Assembly (NCBI RefSeq): GCF_003931915.1
Contig: NZ_RSAA01000011.1
Location: forward strand, 62,001 to 126,000
DNA: 64,000 bases
DNA from: Saccharopolyspora rhizosphaerae
Lineage (GTDB): Bacteria > Actinomycetota > Actinomycetes > Mycobacteriales > Pseudonocardiaceae
Reading direction: 5' to 3'
Shown here in pieces: positions 43,167-52,581 of this stretch (the stretch's first letter is position 1; every line of letters starts with the position of its first letter). The notes below the pieces were generated by a model. It had not been told where the DNA came from and ran no database searches. It saw nothing but the letters and a program-made list of their open reading frames with translations. The position numbers and the translations under genes are program-made.

Positions 43167-44425
43167 TGGACGCCCCCGACCTGCTCGCCTTCGACCGCGA
43201 GCACCTGTGGCACCCGTACACCTCGATGGTCGACCCGGCGCCGACCCGCTTGGTCACCGGCGCCTCGGGCAGCCGGATCCACGTCGACGGATCGGGGTGG
43301 GTGGTCGACGGGATGGCGTCGTGGTGGTCGGCGATCCACGGTTACCGCCACCCGGTGCTCGACGAGGCTCTGCAGCGGCAAGCCGAGCAGTTCTCGCACG
43401 TCATGTTCGGCGGGCTCACCCACGAGCCGGCGGTCGAGCTCGCCCGGCGGTTGGTCGAGATCACCCCGGACGGGCTCGACCGGGTCTTCCTCGCCGACTC
43501 CGGGTCGGTGAGCGTCGAGGTCGCGATGAAGATGGCGCTGCAGCACCAACGCGGAACCGGACGGCCGGAACGCACGCGGTTCCTCACCGTGCGCGGCGGG
43601 TACCACGGCGACACCTTCGACTGCATGAGCGTGTGCGATCCCGGAGGTGGGATGCACTCGATGTGGTCGGCGGTGCTGCCGAGTCAGGTCTTCGGCGAAC
43701 GGCCACCCGCCTCCGACGCGGAGGTCCCGGCTTGGGCGGAGGGTTTGCGGGCGTTGGCCGCTGAGCACGCCGCCGAGCTGGCCGGGCTCGTCGTGGAGCC
43801 GCTGCTGCAAGGCGCGGGCGGGATGCGCCCCTACTCGCCCGAGTGCCTGCGGGTGTTCCGCGAGGTCGCCGACGAACACGGTGTGGTGCTGATCTTCGAC
43901 GAGATCGCCACCGGGTTCGGCCGCACCGGAACTCTCTTCGCCTCCGAATCCGCCGGTGTGCGCCCGGACGTGCTGTGCCTGGGCAAGGCGCTGACAGGCG
44001 GGTACCTCACGCTGGCGGCGACGCTGTGCACCGACGAGGTGGCGCGCGGGATTTCCGGCAGCGATTCGGGCGTGCTCATGCACGGCCCGACGTTCATGGG
44101 CAACCCGCTGGCCTGCGCAGTGGCCTCGGCCAGCCTGGACGTGCTGGCCACCGGTGGCTGGAAGGACGACGTCGCGCGGATCAACGCGGGTTTGCAGGCG
44201 TTGCACGAGCTCGACGCGCCCGAGGTGCGGGTGCTAGGCGCGGTCGGCGTGGTGCGCCTCGACCACCCGGTGGACGCGGCTCGAGCGACGGAGGTCGCCC
44301 TCGCCGAAGGCGCGTGGCTGCGCCCGTTCCGGGACTTGATCTACACGATGCCGCCGTACGTGTGCAGCGACGACGACATCGCGACGCTGTGCGCGGGCAT
44401 CGCCGCCGCGGTGGAGGCGGGATGA
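43166..44425 (+). CDS. bioA: adenosylmethionine-8-amino-7-oxononanoate aminotransferase
   Basis: A 419-residue class III PLP aminotransferase that converts KAPA to DAPA with SAM as amino donor. Typical BioA blocks are [13 protein letters not shown] at the N-terminus, [52 protein letters not shown] and [14 protein letters not shown]. The PLP Lys is in [11 protein letters not shown], and [12 protein letters not shown]-like [16 protein letters not shown] closes the protein. ATG at 43166 overlaps the bioB stop; GTG at 43163 is an alternative. Its stop overlaps bioF (ATGA). Confidence 0.97.
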   Translation: MDAPDLLAFDREHLWHPYTSMVDPAPTRLVTGASGSRIHVDGSGWVVDGMASWWSAIHGYRHPVLDEALQRQAEQFSHVMFGGLTHEPAVELARRLVEITPDGLDRVFLADSGSVSVEVAMKMALQHQRGTGRPERTRFLTVRGGYHGDTFDCMSVCDPGGGMHSMWSAVLPSQVFGERPPASDAEVPAWAEGLRALAAEHAAELAGLVVEPLLQGAGGMRPYSPECLRVFREVADEHGVVLIFDEIATGFGRTGTLFASESAGVRPDVLCLGKALTGGYLTLAATLCTDEVARGISGSDSGVLMHGPTFMGNPLACAVASASLDVLATGGWKDDVARINAGLQALHELDAPEVRVLGAVGVVRLDHPVDAARATEVALAEGAWLRPFRDLIYTMPPYVCSDDDIATLCAGIAAAVEAG

Positions 44426-45552
44426 GGTGGCAGGCGTGGCTGGCCGAGCAGCGAGAAGCGCGTGAGCAGGCGGGACTGCAGCGAGTGCTGCGTCCCCGGT
44501 CAGCCGGCGACGACGTCATCGACCTCGCAGGCAACGACTACCTGGGGTTGAGCGCGCACCCGGACGTGCGCACCGCTGCCGCCGAGGCAGCGCGGGTGTG
44601 GGGTGCGGGTTCGGGCGCCTCGCGGCTGGTCACCGGCACGACGACCCTGCACGGTGAGCTGGAGGACGAGCTGGCGGCGTTCACCGGGCGGGAGGCTGCG
44701 CTGGTGCTGTCGACCGGCTACCACGCGAACCTCTCGGCGGTGACCGCGCTGGCCGACCGCGACTGCCTGATCGTCTCGGACGCGCACGTGCACGCGTCGC
44801 TGATCGACGCGGCGCGGCTGTCGCGGGCAGCGGTCGAGGTCGTGCCGCACAACGACGTCGACGCGGTGCGGACCGCGCTGGCCGAGGCAGGTGCGCGGCG
44901 GGCGGTGGTGCTGACCGAGTCGGTCTACTCGGTGCTCGGCGACGTCGCGCCGGTGGCCGAGCTCGCCGACGTCTGCGCCGAGCACGGCGCGTTGCTGCTG
45001 GTGGACGAGGCGCACGGGTTGGGCGTCGCCGGCACCGGGGGGCGAGGTCTGGTGAGCGAGCTGGGTGAGGCGCCGCACGTGGTCATGACCGCGACCTCGT
45101 CGAAGTCCCTCGGCGCGATGGGCGGTGCGGTGCTGGGCTCAGCAGAGTTGGTCGACCACCTCATCAACCGTGCCCGGCCGTTCATCTTCGACACCGCCCT
45201 GGCCCCGGCGCCCACCGCCGGGGCGCTGGCCGCGTTGCGCCTGGTGCGCAGGCACCCCGAGCTCCCCGAACGCGTTCACCGCAGGACCGCGCAGCTCGCG
45301 CACCGGCTCGGGACGCCCCGGTCCGCGGGTGCGGTGCTGTCGGTGCCGATGCCCACTCCGCGAGGGGCGCTCGCGGCGCAGGCCGAGGCGCACGACGCCG
45401 GTGTCCGGGTGGGGTGCTTCCGCCCGCCGTCGGTGCCCGACGAGGTCTCCCGGTTGCGGATCACCAGCCAGGCCGGGCTCAGCGACGACGCGTGGGCGCA
45501 CGCGGTCGAGGTGCTGGCCGGGATCGTCGACCGGCACCAGGAGGAAGCGTGA
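44422..45552 (+). CDS. bioF: 8-amino-7-oxononanoate synthase
   Basis: A 376-residue alpha-oxoamine synthase that joins pimeloyl-ACP/CoA and alanine to form KAPA. Blocks are [54 protein letters not shown] and the PLP Lys in [30 protein letters not shown] follows. All are normal for BioF. ATG at 44422 overlaps the bioA stop and its own stop overlaps the bioD GTG. No bioC, bioH or bioI homologue is near, so the source of the pimeloyl precursor must be elsewhere. Confidence 0.96.
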   Translation: MRWQAWLAEQREAREQAGLQRVLRPRSAGDDVIDLAGNDYLGLSAHPDVRTAAAEAARVWGAGSGASRLVTGTTTLHGELEDELAAFTGREAALVLSTGYHANLSAVTALADRDCLIVSDAHVHASLIDAARLSRAAVEVVPHNDVDAVRTALAEAGARRAVVLTESVYSVLGDVAPVAELADVCAEHGALLLVDEAHGLGVAGTGGRGLVSELGEAPHVVMTATSSKSLGAMGGAVLGSAELVDHLINRARPFIFDTALAPAPTAGALAALRLVRRHPELPERVHRRTAQLAHRLGTPRSAGAVLSVPMPTPRGALAAQAEAHDAGVRVGCFRPPSVPDEVSRLRITSQAGLSDDAWAHAVEVLAGIVDRHQEEA

Positions 45553-46223
45553 TCGTCTTCGTCACCGGGACCGACACCGGGGTCGGCAAGACCGTGGCCA
45601 CAGCGGCTCTGGCAGTCCACTTCGGACCTGACGTCATGGTGGTCAAGCCCGCGCAGACCGGTGCGGACGAACCCGACGTCGAGGTGGCCCGCCGGCTGGC
45701 GGGGTGCGCGGTCGCGCAGTTCAGCCACCTCGCGGACCCGCTGGCCCCGGACACCGCCGCGCGGCTGCGGAACCTCGCCGTCCCCTCCGTCGGCGAGCAC
45801 GCGGCCCGCATCCGCGAGCTCGCATGCCACCACGACGTGGTGATCGTCGAGGGCTCCGGCGGTGCGCTGGTCCGCCTCGACACCGCCGGAGGCACGCTGC
45901 CCGACCTGGCCACCGACCTGGCCCGCGACCACGAGGTGCGGGTCCACGTGGTCACCAGGCTCGGACTGGGCACGCTCAACCACACCGCACTCACCGTGGA
46001 AGCGTTGCGCGCACGAGGCCTGGAACCCGCAGGACTGCTGCTCGGCTCCGCACCCGACAACCCCGACCTGGCCGAACGTTGCAACCTCACCGAGCTCCCC
46101 CGCCTCACCGGGGTCCCCGTCCTCGCCGCACTACCCGACGGAGCGGGCACCCTCAAGCCCACCCAGTTCCGCACGCAGGCCCCCACCTGGTTCGAGCCCC
46201 ACACGACCACGAGCGGGACGTGA
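45549..46223 (+). CDS. bioD: dethiobiotin synthetase
   Basis: A 224-residue ATP-dependent carboxylase that closes the ureido ring of dethiobiotin from DAPA and CO2. The P-loop is FVTGTDTGVGKTVAT, the DAPA-binding Lys is in VVKPAQTGADEPD, and VIVEGSGGALVRLD (the VEGxGG motif) and HVVTRLGLGTLNHTALT follow. Length is normal. GTG at 45549 overlaps the bioF stop. A degenerate piece of the same gene lies about 470 bases downstream (46688-46821). Confidence 0.95.
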   Translation: MIVFVTGTDTGVGKTVATAALAVHFGPDVMVVKPAQTGADEPDVEVARRLAGCAVAQFSHLADPLAPDTAARLRNLAVPSVGEHAARIRELACHHDVVIVEGSGGALVRLDTAGGTLPDLATDLARDHEVRVHVVTRLGLGTLNHTALTVEALRARGLEPAGLLLGSAPDNPDLAERCNLTELPRLTGVPVLAALPDGAGTLKPTQFRTQAPTWFEPHTTTSGT

Positions 46224-46687
46224 CGACGCCGGCCGCAGCCGCGAACGAACGCCACCGGCCCCGACGCCCGAAGCCCATCCGTCTACCCGTGCTCCACCAC
46301 ACGATCCCCGACGAGAGGCGGGCCAGCGTGGGGAACACGCGGGCGTCCGCGGCGCGGCTCCGCCCCACCCACCTCTCGACCCGGCCCAACAACGCACCAC
46401 ACCACCGAACAACCCTCCCACCACCTCGACCGGGAGCGGCACCACTCGGCGGGAGAACTCGAACTTCACGCGCCATGTGAGCCCCACGCCTCGGCGTCGA
46501 ACCGCGCGCGAACCTCGACAGAGACGGTTGTTCCCGGTCCTCGGAACGGAGTGGGGTGCGCGAACCAACCCAGAGCGGTGTTCAGGCCACCACGGGTTCG
46601 GGCAGGACGCGAGCACCGCGGCGCGGTGAGAGCGCGCTGGTGGAGGGCGTGGACGGTCCCCGGGCCGCCGGTCGCGGGCGGCGGCCT
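46224..46687. other. gene-free, repeat-bearing interval after bioD
   Basis: No gene is recognisable. It contains TCGAACTTC at 46459-46467, a half-copy of the dispersed palindromic family, and a GTCGAACC/GAACCTCGAC pair at 46496-46519. No clear bioD terminator was found. Confidence 0.45.
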
Positions 46688-46821
46688 GCGCACGCTCCAC
46701 ACCGAAACCCGACCGTGGAGGCGTTGCGCGTGGTCTGGAACCTGCGCTGGCGCCGGCTCCGCGCCAGACGACCTAGCCCTGGCCGAACGGTGCGACACCA
46801 GAGGACGCCCCGCTCCACCGG
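46688..46821 (+). pseudogene. decayed partial duplicate of bioD
   Basis: Reading from GCACGCTCC, this stretch follows bioD DNA from about 45970 to 46110. GTGGAGGCGTTGCGCG matches GTGGAAGCGTTGCGCG, then TCTGGAACCTGCG matches CCTGGAACCCGCA. CTGGCCGAACGGTGCGAC matches CTGGCCGAACGTTGCAAC, and CCGCTCCACCGG matches CCGCCTCACCGG. Small insertions and deletions break the frame. It is a remnant of a duplication of the 3' half of bioD and cannot make protein. Confidence 0.6.
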
Positions 46822-46851
46822 AAACGACACACCCGGGTCCCTCGGGAAGAG

Positions 46852-46873
46852 TCGAACTTCGCCCGAGGTTCGA
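46852..46873. repeat. dispersed palindrome TCGAACTTC-N4-GAGGTTCGA
   Basis: A near-perfect copy of the intergenic palindrome family (one mismatch between arms). A further half-element, GTCGCACTTCGCGCG, lies about 15 bases downstream. The gap 46822-47251 otherwise holds no recognisable gene. Confidence 0.6.
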
Positions 46874-47251
46874 GGCCGACTCGTGAGGGTCGCACTTCGC
46901 GCGGGTGTGGGACAGCCCTCGGGGGGCTTGTCCCCTTGCCCGACTGGCAGACCCTCGACCCGGCAGAGTTGCACCTGGCCAGGCCACCGAGGAGCGTCCG
47001 GTCGACCACGTCGGCGGCCAGCTGCTGCTCGACCGCCACACCCGCGACCACCACCGGACACGCGTGGCCGGGCACCGGTGGGGAGCCGAACGCCAGTGCT
47101 GCGCGGCTCGGTTGTGCGCGTGTCGGAAGGCGTTCCACCCGGGCCGGCCTGGAGCCGCGTGGGAGCTCCGCTGCCTCCTCCTGCGGTCGGAGCCGCATCC
47201 GGGCCCGCCAGGACGATGTGTGCGCGGTCACGCCCCGATAGCGTGGGGTGC

Positions 47252-48676
47252 ATGGCGACTTCGACCGGCACCTCCACAGCGCTGCACCAGGGGCACTGGT
47301 GGGAAACCACCGCGCCGACCGGTTCGCGCGAACTCGTGCCCTCGCCCGCCGGCCCGACCGACGAGCCGGGGCCACCACCACCGCTGGACGGCCCGGGCCG
47401 GTGGCGGCAGACCGTGCGGTTGGCGCGCGACCAAGGGCGCGTGCTGTTCGAGGGCTTCCGCCGGCACGGCGACATCTACGGCATCACCACCGTGCTGGAG
47501 AAGCGGCCGCTGGCCATCACCACCCACCCCGACCACGTGAAGTCGTTGTTCACCGCGGGTCCCGCGCTGGCACCGTCGACGGCCGGGCAGTCGCAGCTGC
47601 GCCCGATCGTCGGCGACTCGGTGCTGACCGTGACCGGTGAACCGCACCGCCGGAAGCGCAAGCTGCTCATGCCGCCGTTCCACGGCAAGGCCATCGCGCG
47701 CTACCAGGAGCAGATCGAGGAAGCGACCGCGCGCGAGATCAACAGCTGGCGGCCCGGTTCCCGGATCCGCCTGGCCGACGCCGCCCAGAAGGTCACCCTC
47801 GACGTGATCATGTCGGGTGTCTTCGGCATCGACCACCGCTCGGGCGAGCTGGAGCAGCTGCTGCGACACCGGCTGCGGCAGCTGCTGGCGCTGTCGGTGA
47901 GCCCGTTCGCGCGCCTCAGCGAGCTGGTGTCCATGCGCAGGTCCGAGCCGGTGGGCCTGCAGAAGTGGGGACTGGCGCACCTCGACCGGGCGGTCATGGC
48001 GCTGATCGGAGAACGCCGGGCGAAGCACGTGCCGGGCGAGCGGCACGACATCCTCTCGTTGCTGCTCGACACCCGCGACGAGGACGGGCAGGCGCTCAGC
48101 GACGGGGAGCTGCGCAACGAGCTGCTCACGCTCGTGCTCGCCGGGCACGAGACGACCGCGAACTCCATCGGCTGGACGTTCGAGCGGCTGGTGCGCCACC
48201 CGGAGTCCTACGGCAGGCTCCGCGAGGAGACCCGCGGCGGGGACGACGAAGGCTACGTCGAAGCGGTGGTCCACGAGTCGATGCGGTCGCGTCCGGTGGT
48301 CCCGCTGCTGGGCAGGCGCGTCATGGCGGACTGGCGGTTCGGCGACCGGGTGGTGCCGAAGGGCACCCGCGTGCTCATCGGCGTCCTCGCGCTGCACCAC
48401 CGGGACGACCTCTACGACGACCCGTTCACGTTCGCCCCGGAACGCTTCCTCGGCGTCAAACCCGGCTCCACCACGTGGATCCCGTTCGGCGGCGGCGATC
48501 GGCGCTGCCTCGGGGCGACGCTGGCCATGGCGGAGATGCACACCATGACCAGGGAGATCGCCCGGCGGACGGACCTGCGCGCGGTGTCCGCCGCCCCGGA
48601 GCCCCCGGTGCACCGCAACGTCACGATGATCCCGGGCCGCGGCGCCACCGTGGAGATCACCTCCGTCACCAGCTGA
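47252..48676 (+). CDS. cytochrome P450 (second)
   Basis: A 474-residue P450, longer than the soluble enzyme at 8.5 kb. It has an N-terminal Pro-rich extension (TDEPGPPPPLDGPG) and resembles the CYP110/CYP138-like group. The I-helix motif is LVLAGHETTANSIGWTFERL, the ExxR is VVHESMRSRPVVPLLGR, PERF is FAPERFLG and the haem loop is FGGGDRRCLGATLAMAEM. LTVTGEPHRRKRKLLMPPFH is the C-helix W/HRRxRR-type block. ATG at 47252 is the first clear start, with a weak ribosome binding site. No redox partner is adjacent; a small acidic protein follows. Confidence 0.92.
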   Translation: MATSTGTSTALHQGHWWETTAPTGSRELVPSPAGPTDEPGPPPPLDGPGRWRQTVRLARDQGRVLFEGFRRHGDIYGITTVLEKRPLAITTHPDHVKSLFTAGPALAPSTAGQSQLRPIVGDSVLTVTGEPHRRKRKLLMPPFHGKAIARYQEQIEEATAREINSWRPGSRIRLADAAQKVTLDVIMSGVFGIDHRSGELEQLLRHRLRQLLALSVSPFARLSELVSMRRSEPVGLQKWGLAHLDRAVMALIGERRAKHVPGERHDILSLLLDTRDEDGQALSDGELRNELLTLVLAGHETTANSIGWTFERLVRHPESYGRLREETRGGDDEGYVEAVVHESMRSRPVVPLLGRRVMADWRFGDRVVPKGTRVLIGVLALHHRDDLYDDPFTFAPERFLGVKPGSTTWIPFGGGDRRCLGATLAMAEMHTMTREIARRTDLRAVSAAPEPPVHRNVTMIPGRGATVEITSVTS

Positions 48677-48763
48677 TCTCCGGCGTGTCCTGCCCCACGC
48701 CCGGCTAACCCCCGCACATCGCGATCCGATCACACAGGTGTCAGGCACCGACGGAGGCGAGCG

Positions 48764-48931
48764 ATGAGCACCGACACCCGGACACGGATCCTGCTGCAGG
48801 ACCTCGCCCCGCTGCGGGAGCAGGCCGAACCCTACGACGACTGGCAGCGACTCGACCACGACGCCGCGGTGGCCGCCGCCCGCATCCGGGACTGCGACCT
48901 CCCCGGCCGCAGCGCGCCGAAGAACGCCTAG
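48764..48931 (+). CDS. small protein of unknown function
   Basis: A 55-residue frame (MSTDTRTRILLQDLAPLREQ at the start, DDWQRLDHDAAVAAARIRDC in the middle). GGAGG stands five to six bases before the ATG and the codon use is normal. It is helical and charged with one Cys. A strong hairpin follows 14 bases after the stop, so it looks like the last gene of the P450 transcript, 87 bases after the P450 stop. I do not recognise the family. Confidence 0.6.
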   Translation: MSTDTRTRILLQDLAPLREQAEPYDDWQRLDHDAAVAAARIRDCDLPGRSAPKNA

Positions 48932-48944
48932 TTGCTCAGCGTTC

Positions 48945-48986
48945 GCGCAGTGGCGGACATGTCGCGCGGCTTGTCCGCCACTGCGC
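48945..48986. terminator. 15-bp perfect hairpin
   Basis: GCGCAGTGGCGGACA (48945-48959) and TGTCCGCCACTGCGC (48972-48986) form a perfect stem with a 12-base loop, between the small gene and the end of the convergent thioesterase gene. It probably serves as a bidirectional terminator. Confidence 0.75.
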
Positions 48987-49073
48987 GCTCAGGCAATGCG
49001 GATGCCGGGTCAGGGCGGCACGCGGAGACCACGCTCCGGTTCCCCGCAGGCGCGGAGCGGTCCGGCGCTGAGC

Positions 49074-49496
49074 TCAGCTGCCCGGTGCGAGGACTGCGGC
49101 GTCGAAGCCGACGGCCTCCAGCGCCGCCTTGGGGTCGGCGACGAGCTTGCGGGCGTCGAGGTCCATCAGGCCGAGCACGCAGGTGATGTCGGCTGAGATC
49201 GTGCCGTCGGCCTTGGTGAGCACCGTGTCGAGGTGGAACGACTTGCCCGAGCCGAACTTGGCCTCGCAGGAGGCTTCGACGTGCTCGTCGGCGCGCAGCT
49301 CGCGGCGGAAGTTCACGGTGGTGCTCAGCAGCACCGGGGCCAGCTTCTTCTCGCCCAGTTCGTTCCAGTCGCAACCGGCCGCCCGGAACCCGGCCACGCG
49401 CGCCACCTCGCCGTACTGGTGGTACACGGCGTGGTTGACGTGGCCGAGGGCGTCGAGTTCGTAGCTGCGGACCTGGATCGGGATGCGGAACGTCAC
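49074..49496 (-). CDS. hotdog-fold acyl-CoA thioesterase
   Basis: A 140-residue 4HBT-type hotdog protein. The family motif is VRSYELDALGHVNHAVYHQY (Asp-x-x-GHVNxAxY), with the catalytic Asp and the acyl-CoA-binding loop; STTVNFRRELRADEHVEASC is the central strand. It should hydrolyse a small acyl-CoA. GTG at 49496 matches the conserved N-terminus; ATG at 49520 is possible. It follows the 5-oxoproline operon in the same direction with 63 bases between, and may or may not be part of it. Confidence 0.85.
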   Translation of the reverse strand: MTFRIPIQVRSYELDALGHVNHAVYHQYGEVARVAGFRAAGCDWNELGEKKLAPVLLSTTVNFRRELRADEHVEASCEAKFGSGKSFHLDTVLTKADGTISADITCVLGLMDLDARKLVADPKAALEAVGFDAAVLAPGS

Positions 49497-49559
49497 CCGC
49501 CCACGGTAAGCAGCACCCACGGCATCTGTTCCCCGATCATGACGAGGATCGCAGCGGGT

Positions 49560-50336
49560 TCACGGAACCTGGTAGTCGCTGTCCCGGGCGTCGGTGATGG
49601 CCATGTGCCCGGGGGCGTGCCCGATGGCGAAGGGCGGCTTGGAGTGCATCACGGCGGCCTGCGGGGTGACACCGCAGGCCCAGAACACCGGGACCTCCCC
49701 GGGCCGCACCTCCACGGCTTCGCCGAAGTCGGGAGCGGCGAGGTCGGTGATGCCCAGCTCCTCGGGCGCACCGATGTGCACCGGAGCGCCGTGCACCGCC
49801 GGGTAGCGGGAGGTCACGCGCACGGCGGTGGCCACCAGCTCGGCGGGGACCGGCCGCATCGAGACCACCAGCGGCCCGGAGAGCTTCCCGGCAGGGCGGC
49901 ACTGCCGCGAGGTCCGGTACATCGGCACGTTGCCGCCCGCCTCGATGTGCCGGACCGGGACGCCGGCGTCCAGCAACGCCGCCTCGAAGGTGAAGCTGCA
50001 GCCGACCAGGAAGCTGACCAGGTCGTCCCGCCACAGGTCCACGACCTCGGCGCGTTCGTCCACCAGCTGCCCGTCGCGGTAGACGGTGTAGGCGGGCAGG
50101 TCGGTGCGCAGGTCGCCGTCGAAGATCGACGCGCTGGTCTCGCCGGGTTCGGTCACGTCCAGCACCGGGCAGGACTTCGGGTTGCGCTGCGCGAACAGCA
50201 GGAAGTCGTAGGCGTGCTCGCGTGGCAGCGAGATCAGGTTCGCCTGCGTCCACCCGGCGCTGAAGCCCGAGGTCGGCGCCCGCAGACCTTCGCGGAAGGC
50301 GGCGCGGGCCTGCTCGGGCGACATGTCCTTCGACAT
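49560..50336 (-). CDS. DUF1445 putative hydro-lyase (YcsI / D-glutamate cyclase family)
   Basis: A 258-residue DUF1445 protein. Blocks are [59 protein letters not shown] and [20 protein letters not shown] followed by [20 protein letters not shown]1445 corresponds to the cyclase part of human DGLUCY, which converts D-glutamate to 5-oxo-D-proline. B. subtilis YcsI lies in the kip operon with the same partners as here. Its position after pxpC (16 bases) therefore fits a role in feeding or completing 5-oxoproline use. The reaction in bacteria is inferred. Confidence 0.85.
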   Translation of the reverse strand: MSKDMSPEQARAAFREGLRAPTSGFSAGWTQANLISLPREHAYDFLLFAQRNPKSCPVLDVTEPGETSASIFDGDLRTDLPAYTVYRDGQLVDERAEVVDLWRDDLVSFLVGCSFTFEAALLDAGVPVRHIEAGGNVPMYRTSRQCRPAGKLSGPLVVSMRPVPAELVATAVRVTSRYPAVHGAPVHIGAPEELGITDLAAPDFGEAVEVRPGEVPVFWACGVTPQAAVMHSKPPFAIGHAPGHMAITDARDSDYQVP

Positions 50337-50352
50337 CGTGAACTCCTCGGAC

Positions 50353-51204
50353 TCACTCGTAGCGGAAGTGCACGCGCTGACCCGGTCGTGCTTGCGCGGC
50401 CCGGCGGACGTCGGCCGACACCACCACGCCGATCACCGGGTAGCCGCCGGTGACGGGGTGGTCGGCGAGGAACAGCGTCGGCGTGCCCACCGGCGGAACC
50501 TGGAGGGCACCGGTGACCATGCCTTCGCTGGGCAGCTCCTCGGTGCAGCTGCGCTCCAGCACCGGCCCGTCGAGCCGCATGCCGACCCGGTTGCTCTCGG
50601 CGGTGACTTCGTAGGGCGCGCTGACCAGCGTCTTCAGCGCATCGGCGGTGAACCAGTCGTCGCGGGGGCCCGGACGCACCCGCAGCACGACGTCGTCCGG
50701 TGGCCCGGCGACGGGCGCGAGGTCCACGACCGGGAAGCGGGAGGGCGGTGGCCCCACGGGCAGCACCGCGCACGGCTGGAGCGCCTCCGGGCCGAGCCCG
50801 GAGAGCACGTCGGTGGAGCGGGAGCCCAGCACCGGCTCGACGTCGATGCCGCCGCGCACCGCGAGGTAGCTGCGCAGCCCCACCGCGGGGACGCCCAGTC
50901 GCAGTTCGGCTCCGCGGGCGACGTGCAGCACCGAGTTCGGCGCGCCCTCCCGGCCGGCGACCGTGATCGGGCACGGGGCGCCGGTGAGCGCCACCGTGAG
51001 GTCGCGGGTGGCGCGCAGCGCGAGCCCGCCGAAGGTGACCTCGATGGCGGCCGCGCCCTCGTCGTTGCCGACCAGCCGGTTCGCCAGCTTCAGCGAGGGG
51101 ACGTCGGCGGCACCGGAGGTGCCCACGCCGATCCCGGCGTGACCGGGTCTGCCGAGGTCCTGAACGGTGGCGAGAGGACCGGTGGTCAGGACTTCCAAGC
51201 TCAT
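50353..51204 (-). CDS. pxpC: 5-oxoprolinase subunit C (biotin-dependent carboxyltransferase fold, KipA-like)
   Basis: A 283-residue PxpC/KipA protein. Blocks are [20 protein letters not shown] at the N-terminus, [56 protein letters not shown] and GSEGMVTG-like [19 protein letters not shown], with [16 protein letters not shown] near the end. With PxpA and PxpB it hydrolyses 5-oxoproline to glutamate at the cost of ATP. ATG at 51204 overlaps the pxpB stop (ATGA). Confidence 0.92.
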   Translation of the reverse strand: MSLEVLTTGPLATVQDLGRPGHAGIGVGTSGAADVPSLKLANRLVGNDEGAAAIEVTFGGLALRATRDLTVALTGAPCPITVAGREGAPNSVLHVARGAELRLGVPAVGLRSYLAVRGGIDVEPVLGSRSTDVLSGLGPEALQPCAVLPVGPPPSRFPVVDLAPVAGPPDDVVLRVRPGPRDDWFTADALKTLVSAPYEVTAESNRVGMRLDGPVLERSCTEELPSEGMVTGALQVPPVGTPTLFLADHPVTGGYPVIGVVVSADVRRAAQARPGQRVHFRYE

Positions 51205-51812
51205 CCGATCTCCCGGAACCGCACTCGCACGCCCGGTCGCAGCAGCGCGGGCGGATCGCGGTCGATGTTCCAGATCTGCAGGTCCGTGCGTCCGATGAGC
51301 TGCCACCCACCGGGCGATTCGCGCGGGTAGATGCCGCTGAAAGCTCCTGCCAGGCCGACGGATCCGGCCGGGACGGCGGTGCGCGACTCGGTCCGGCGCG
51401 GGACGACGAGGTCCTGCGGGCCGCCGGTCAGGTAGCCGAACCCGGGTGCGAAGCCGCCGAAGGCCACCTTCCACGGCGCGCCGACGTGCTTGTCGACGAC
51501 CTCGCGTTCGGTGAGTCCGGTCAGCCGGGCGACCTCGGCGAGGTCGGCGCCGTCGTAGACCACCGGCACCTCCAGCTCCTCGCCGCCGTCGCGCAGCCCC
51601 TCGCGGGGTTCGGCCGCGCGCACCGCTTCCTCGACGGCCCGCAGGTCCGCGCACTGCGGATCCAGCTGCAGCAGCAGCGTTCTCGCTGCCGGGACCAGGT
51701 CGACCACGCCCTTGGGCGGTGCGTCGGCCAGCGCCGCGTAGAGCGCGTGGACCTCCTGCAGGTCGGCGAGCTCGACCAGCAGTCCCGAGTCGGCGCAGGG
51801 CAGGAAGCGCAT
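51201..51812 (-). CDS. pxpB: 5-oxoprolinase subunit B (KipI-like)
   Basis: A 203-residue allophanate-hydrolase-subunit-1-like protein. Blocks are FLPCADSGLLVELADLQEVH, VPVVYDGADLAEVARLTGLT, KVAFGGFAPGFGYLTGG (the PGFxYL motif), VPAGSVGLAGAFSGIYPRES and PGGWQLIGRTDLQIWN. It pairs with PxpC. In B. subtilis the homologue KipI also inhibits the sporulation kinase KinA; there is no evidence of that here. ATG at 51812 overlaps the pxpA stop. Confidence 0.92.
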   Translation of the reverse strand: MRFLPCADSGLLVELADLQEVHALYAALADAPPKGVVDLVPAARTLLLQLDPQCADLRAVEEAVRAAEPREGLRDGGEELEVPVVYDGADLAEVARLTGLTEREVVDKHVGAPWKVAFGGFAPGFGYLTGGPQDLVVPRRTESRTAVPAGSVGLAGAFSGIYPRESPGGWQLIGRTDLQIWNIDRDPPALLRPGVRVRFREIG

Positions 51813-52573
51813 CACCCCTCCCCGGTGGCGAACGCCCGCAGCTCGACCCCGGCTTCGGTGAGCCGGTTCCGCACGGTTCGCGCGATGGCCACGGCGTCGG
51901 GGCTGTCCCCGTGCAAGCAGATCGAGTCGGCGTGAACCTGGATCTCGCTGCCGTCGATGGCCCGGATCGGTTCGCCCGCGGCGAGCCGCAGGCAGCGCTC
52001 GGCGATCTCCTCGGCATCGTGCAGCACGGCCCCGCGTTCGCGCCGCGACACCAAGGTCGCCTCGGGGGTGTAGGCGCGGTCGGCGAAGGCCTCGCGGAAG
52101 GTCCGCAGCCCGGCCCGCTCGGCCTGGGCCAGCCACTGCGAACCGGGCAGGCCGAGCACCGCCAGCGACGGGTCGTAGTCGCGCACCGCCTCGACCACGG
52201 CGGCCGCCTGCTCGGCGTGGTGCACGATCGCGTTGTAGAGCGCGCCGTGCGGTTTGACGTACCGCACCTCGGTGCCGACCACGCGGGCGAACGCGGCCAG
52301 CGCACCGATCTGGTAGATGACGTCGTCGGTGAGTTCGCGCGGCTCCACGTCGATGAACCGGCGGCCGAAGCCGGCCAGGTCTCGGTAGCCGACCTGCGCG
52401 CCGACCGCCACACCGCGCTTGGCGGCCTGGTCGACGGCCGAGCGGATCACGGCGGCGTCGCCGGCGTGGAAGCCGCAGGCGACGTTGGCGCTGGTCACCA
52501 GGCCCAGCAGCGCCTCGTCGTCGCCCATTTCCCAGCGGCCGAACCCCTCGGCCAGGTCTGCGTTGAGATCCAC
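51812..52573 (-). CDS. pxpA: 5-oxoprolinase subunit A (LamB/YcsF family)
   Basis: A 253-residue LamB/YcsF protein. The N-terminal [20 protein letters not shown] carries the family DLNxDxGE-type motif, here [48 protein letters not shown] and [14 protein letters not shown] are the remaining conserved blocks. GTG at 52573 has GAGG about seven bases upstream; longer readings run toward the transporter stop nine bases away. It is the second gene of the operon after the transporter. Confidence 0.93.
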   Translation of the reverse strand: MDLNADLAEGFGRWEMGDDEALLGLVTSANVACGFHAGDAAVIRSAVDQAAKRGVAVGAQVGYRDLAGFGRRFIDVEPRELTDDVIYQIGALAAFARVVGTEVRYVKPHGALYNAIVHHAEQAAAVVEAVRDYDPSLAVLGLPGSQWLAQAERAGLRTFREAFADRAYTPEATLVSRRERGAVLHDAEEIAERCLRLAAGEPIRAIDGSEIQVHADSICLHGDSPDAVAIARTVRNRLTEAGVELRAFATGEG

Positions 52574-52581
52574 AGTCGTCC

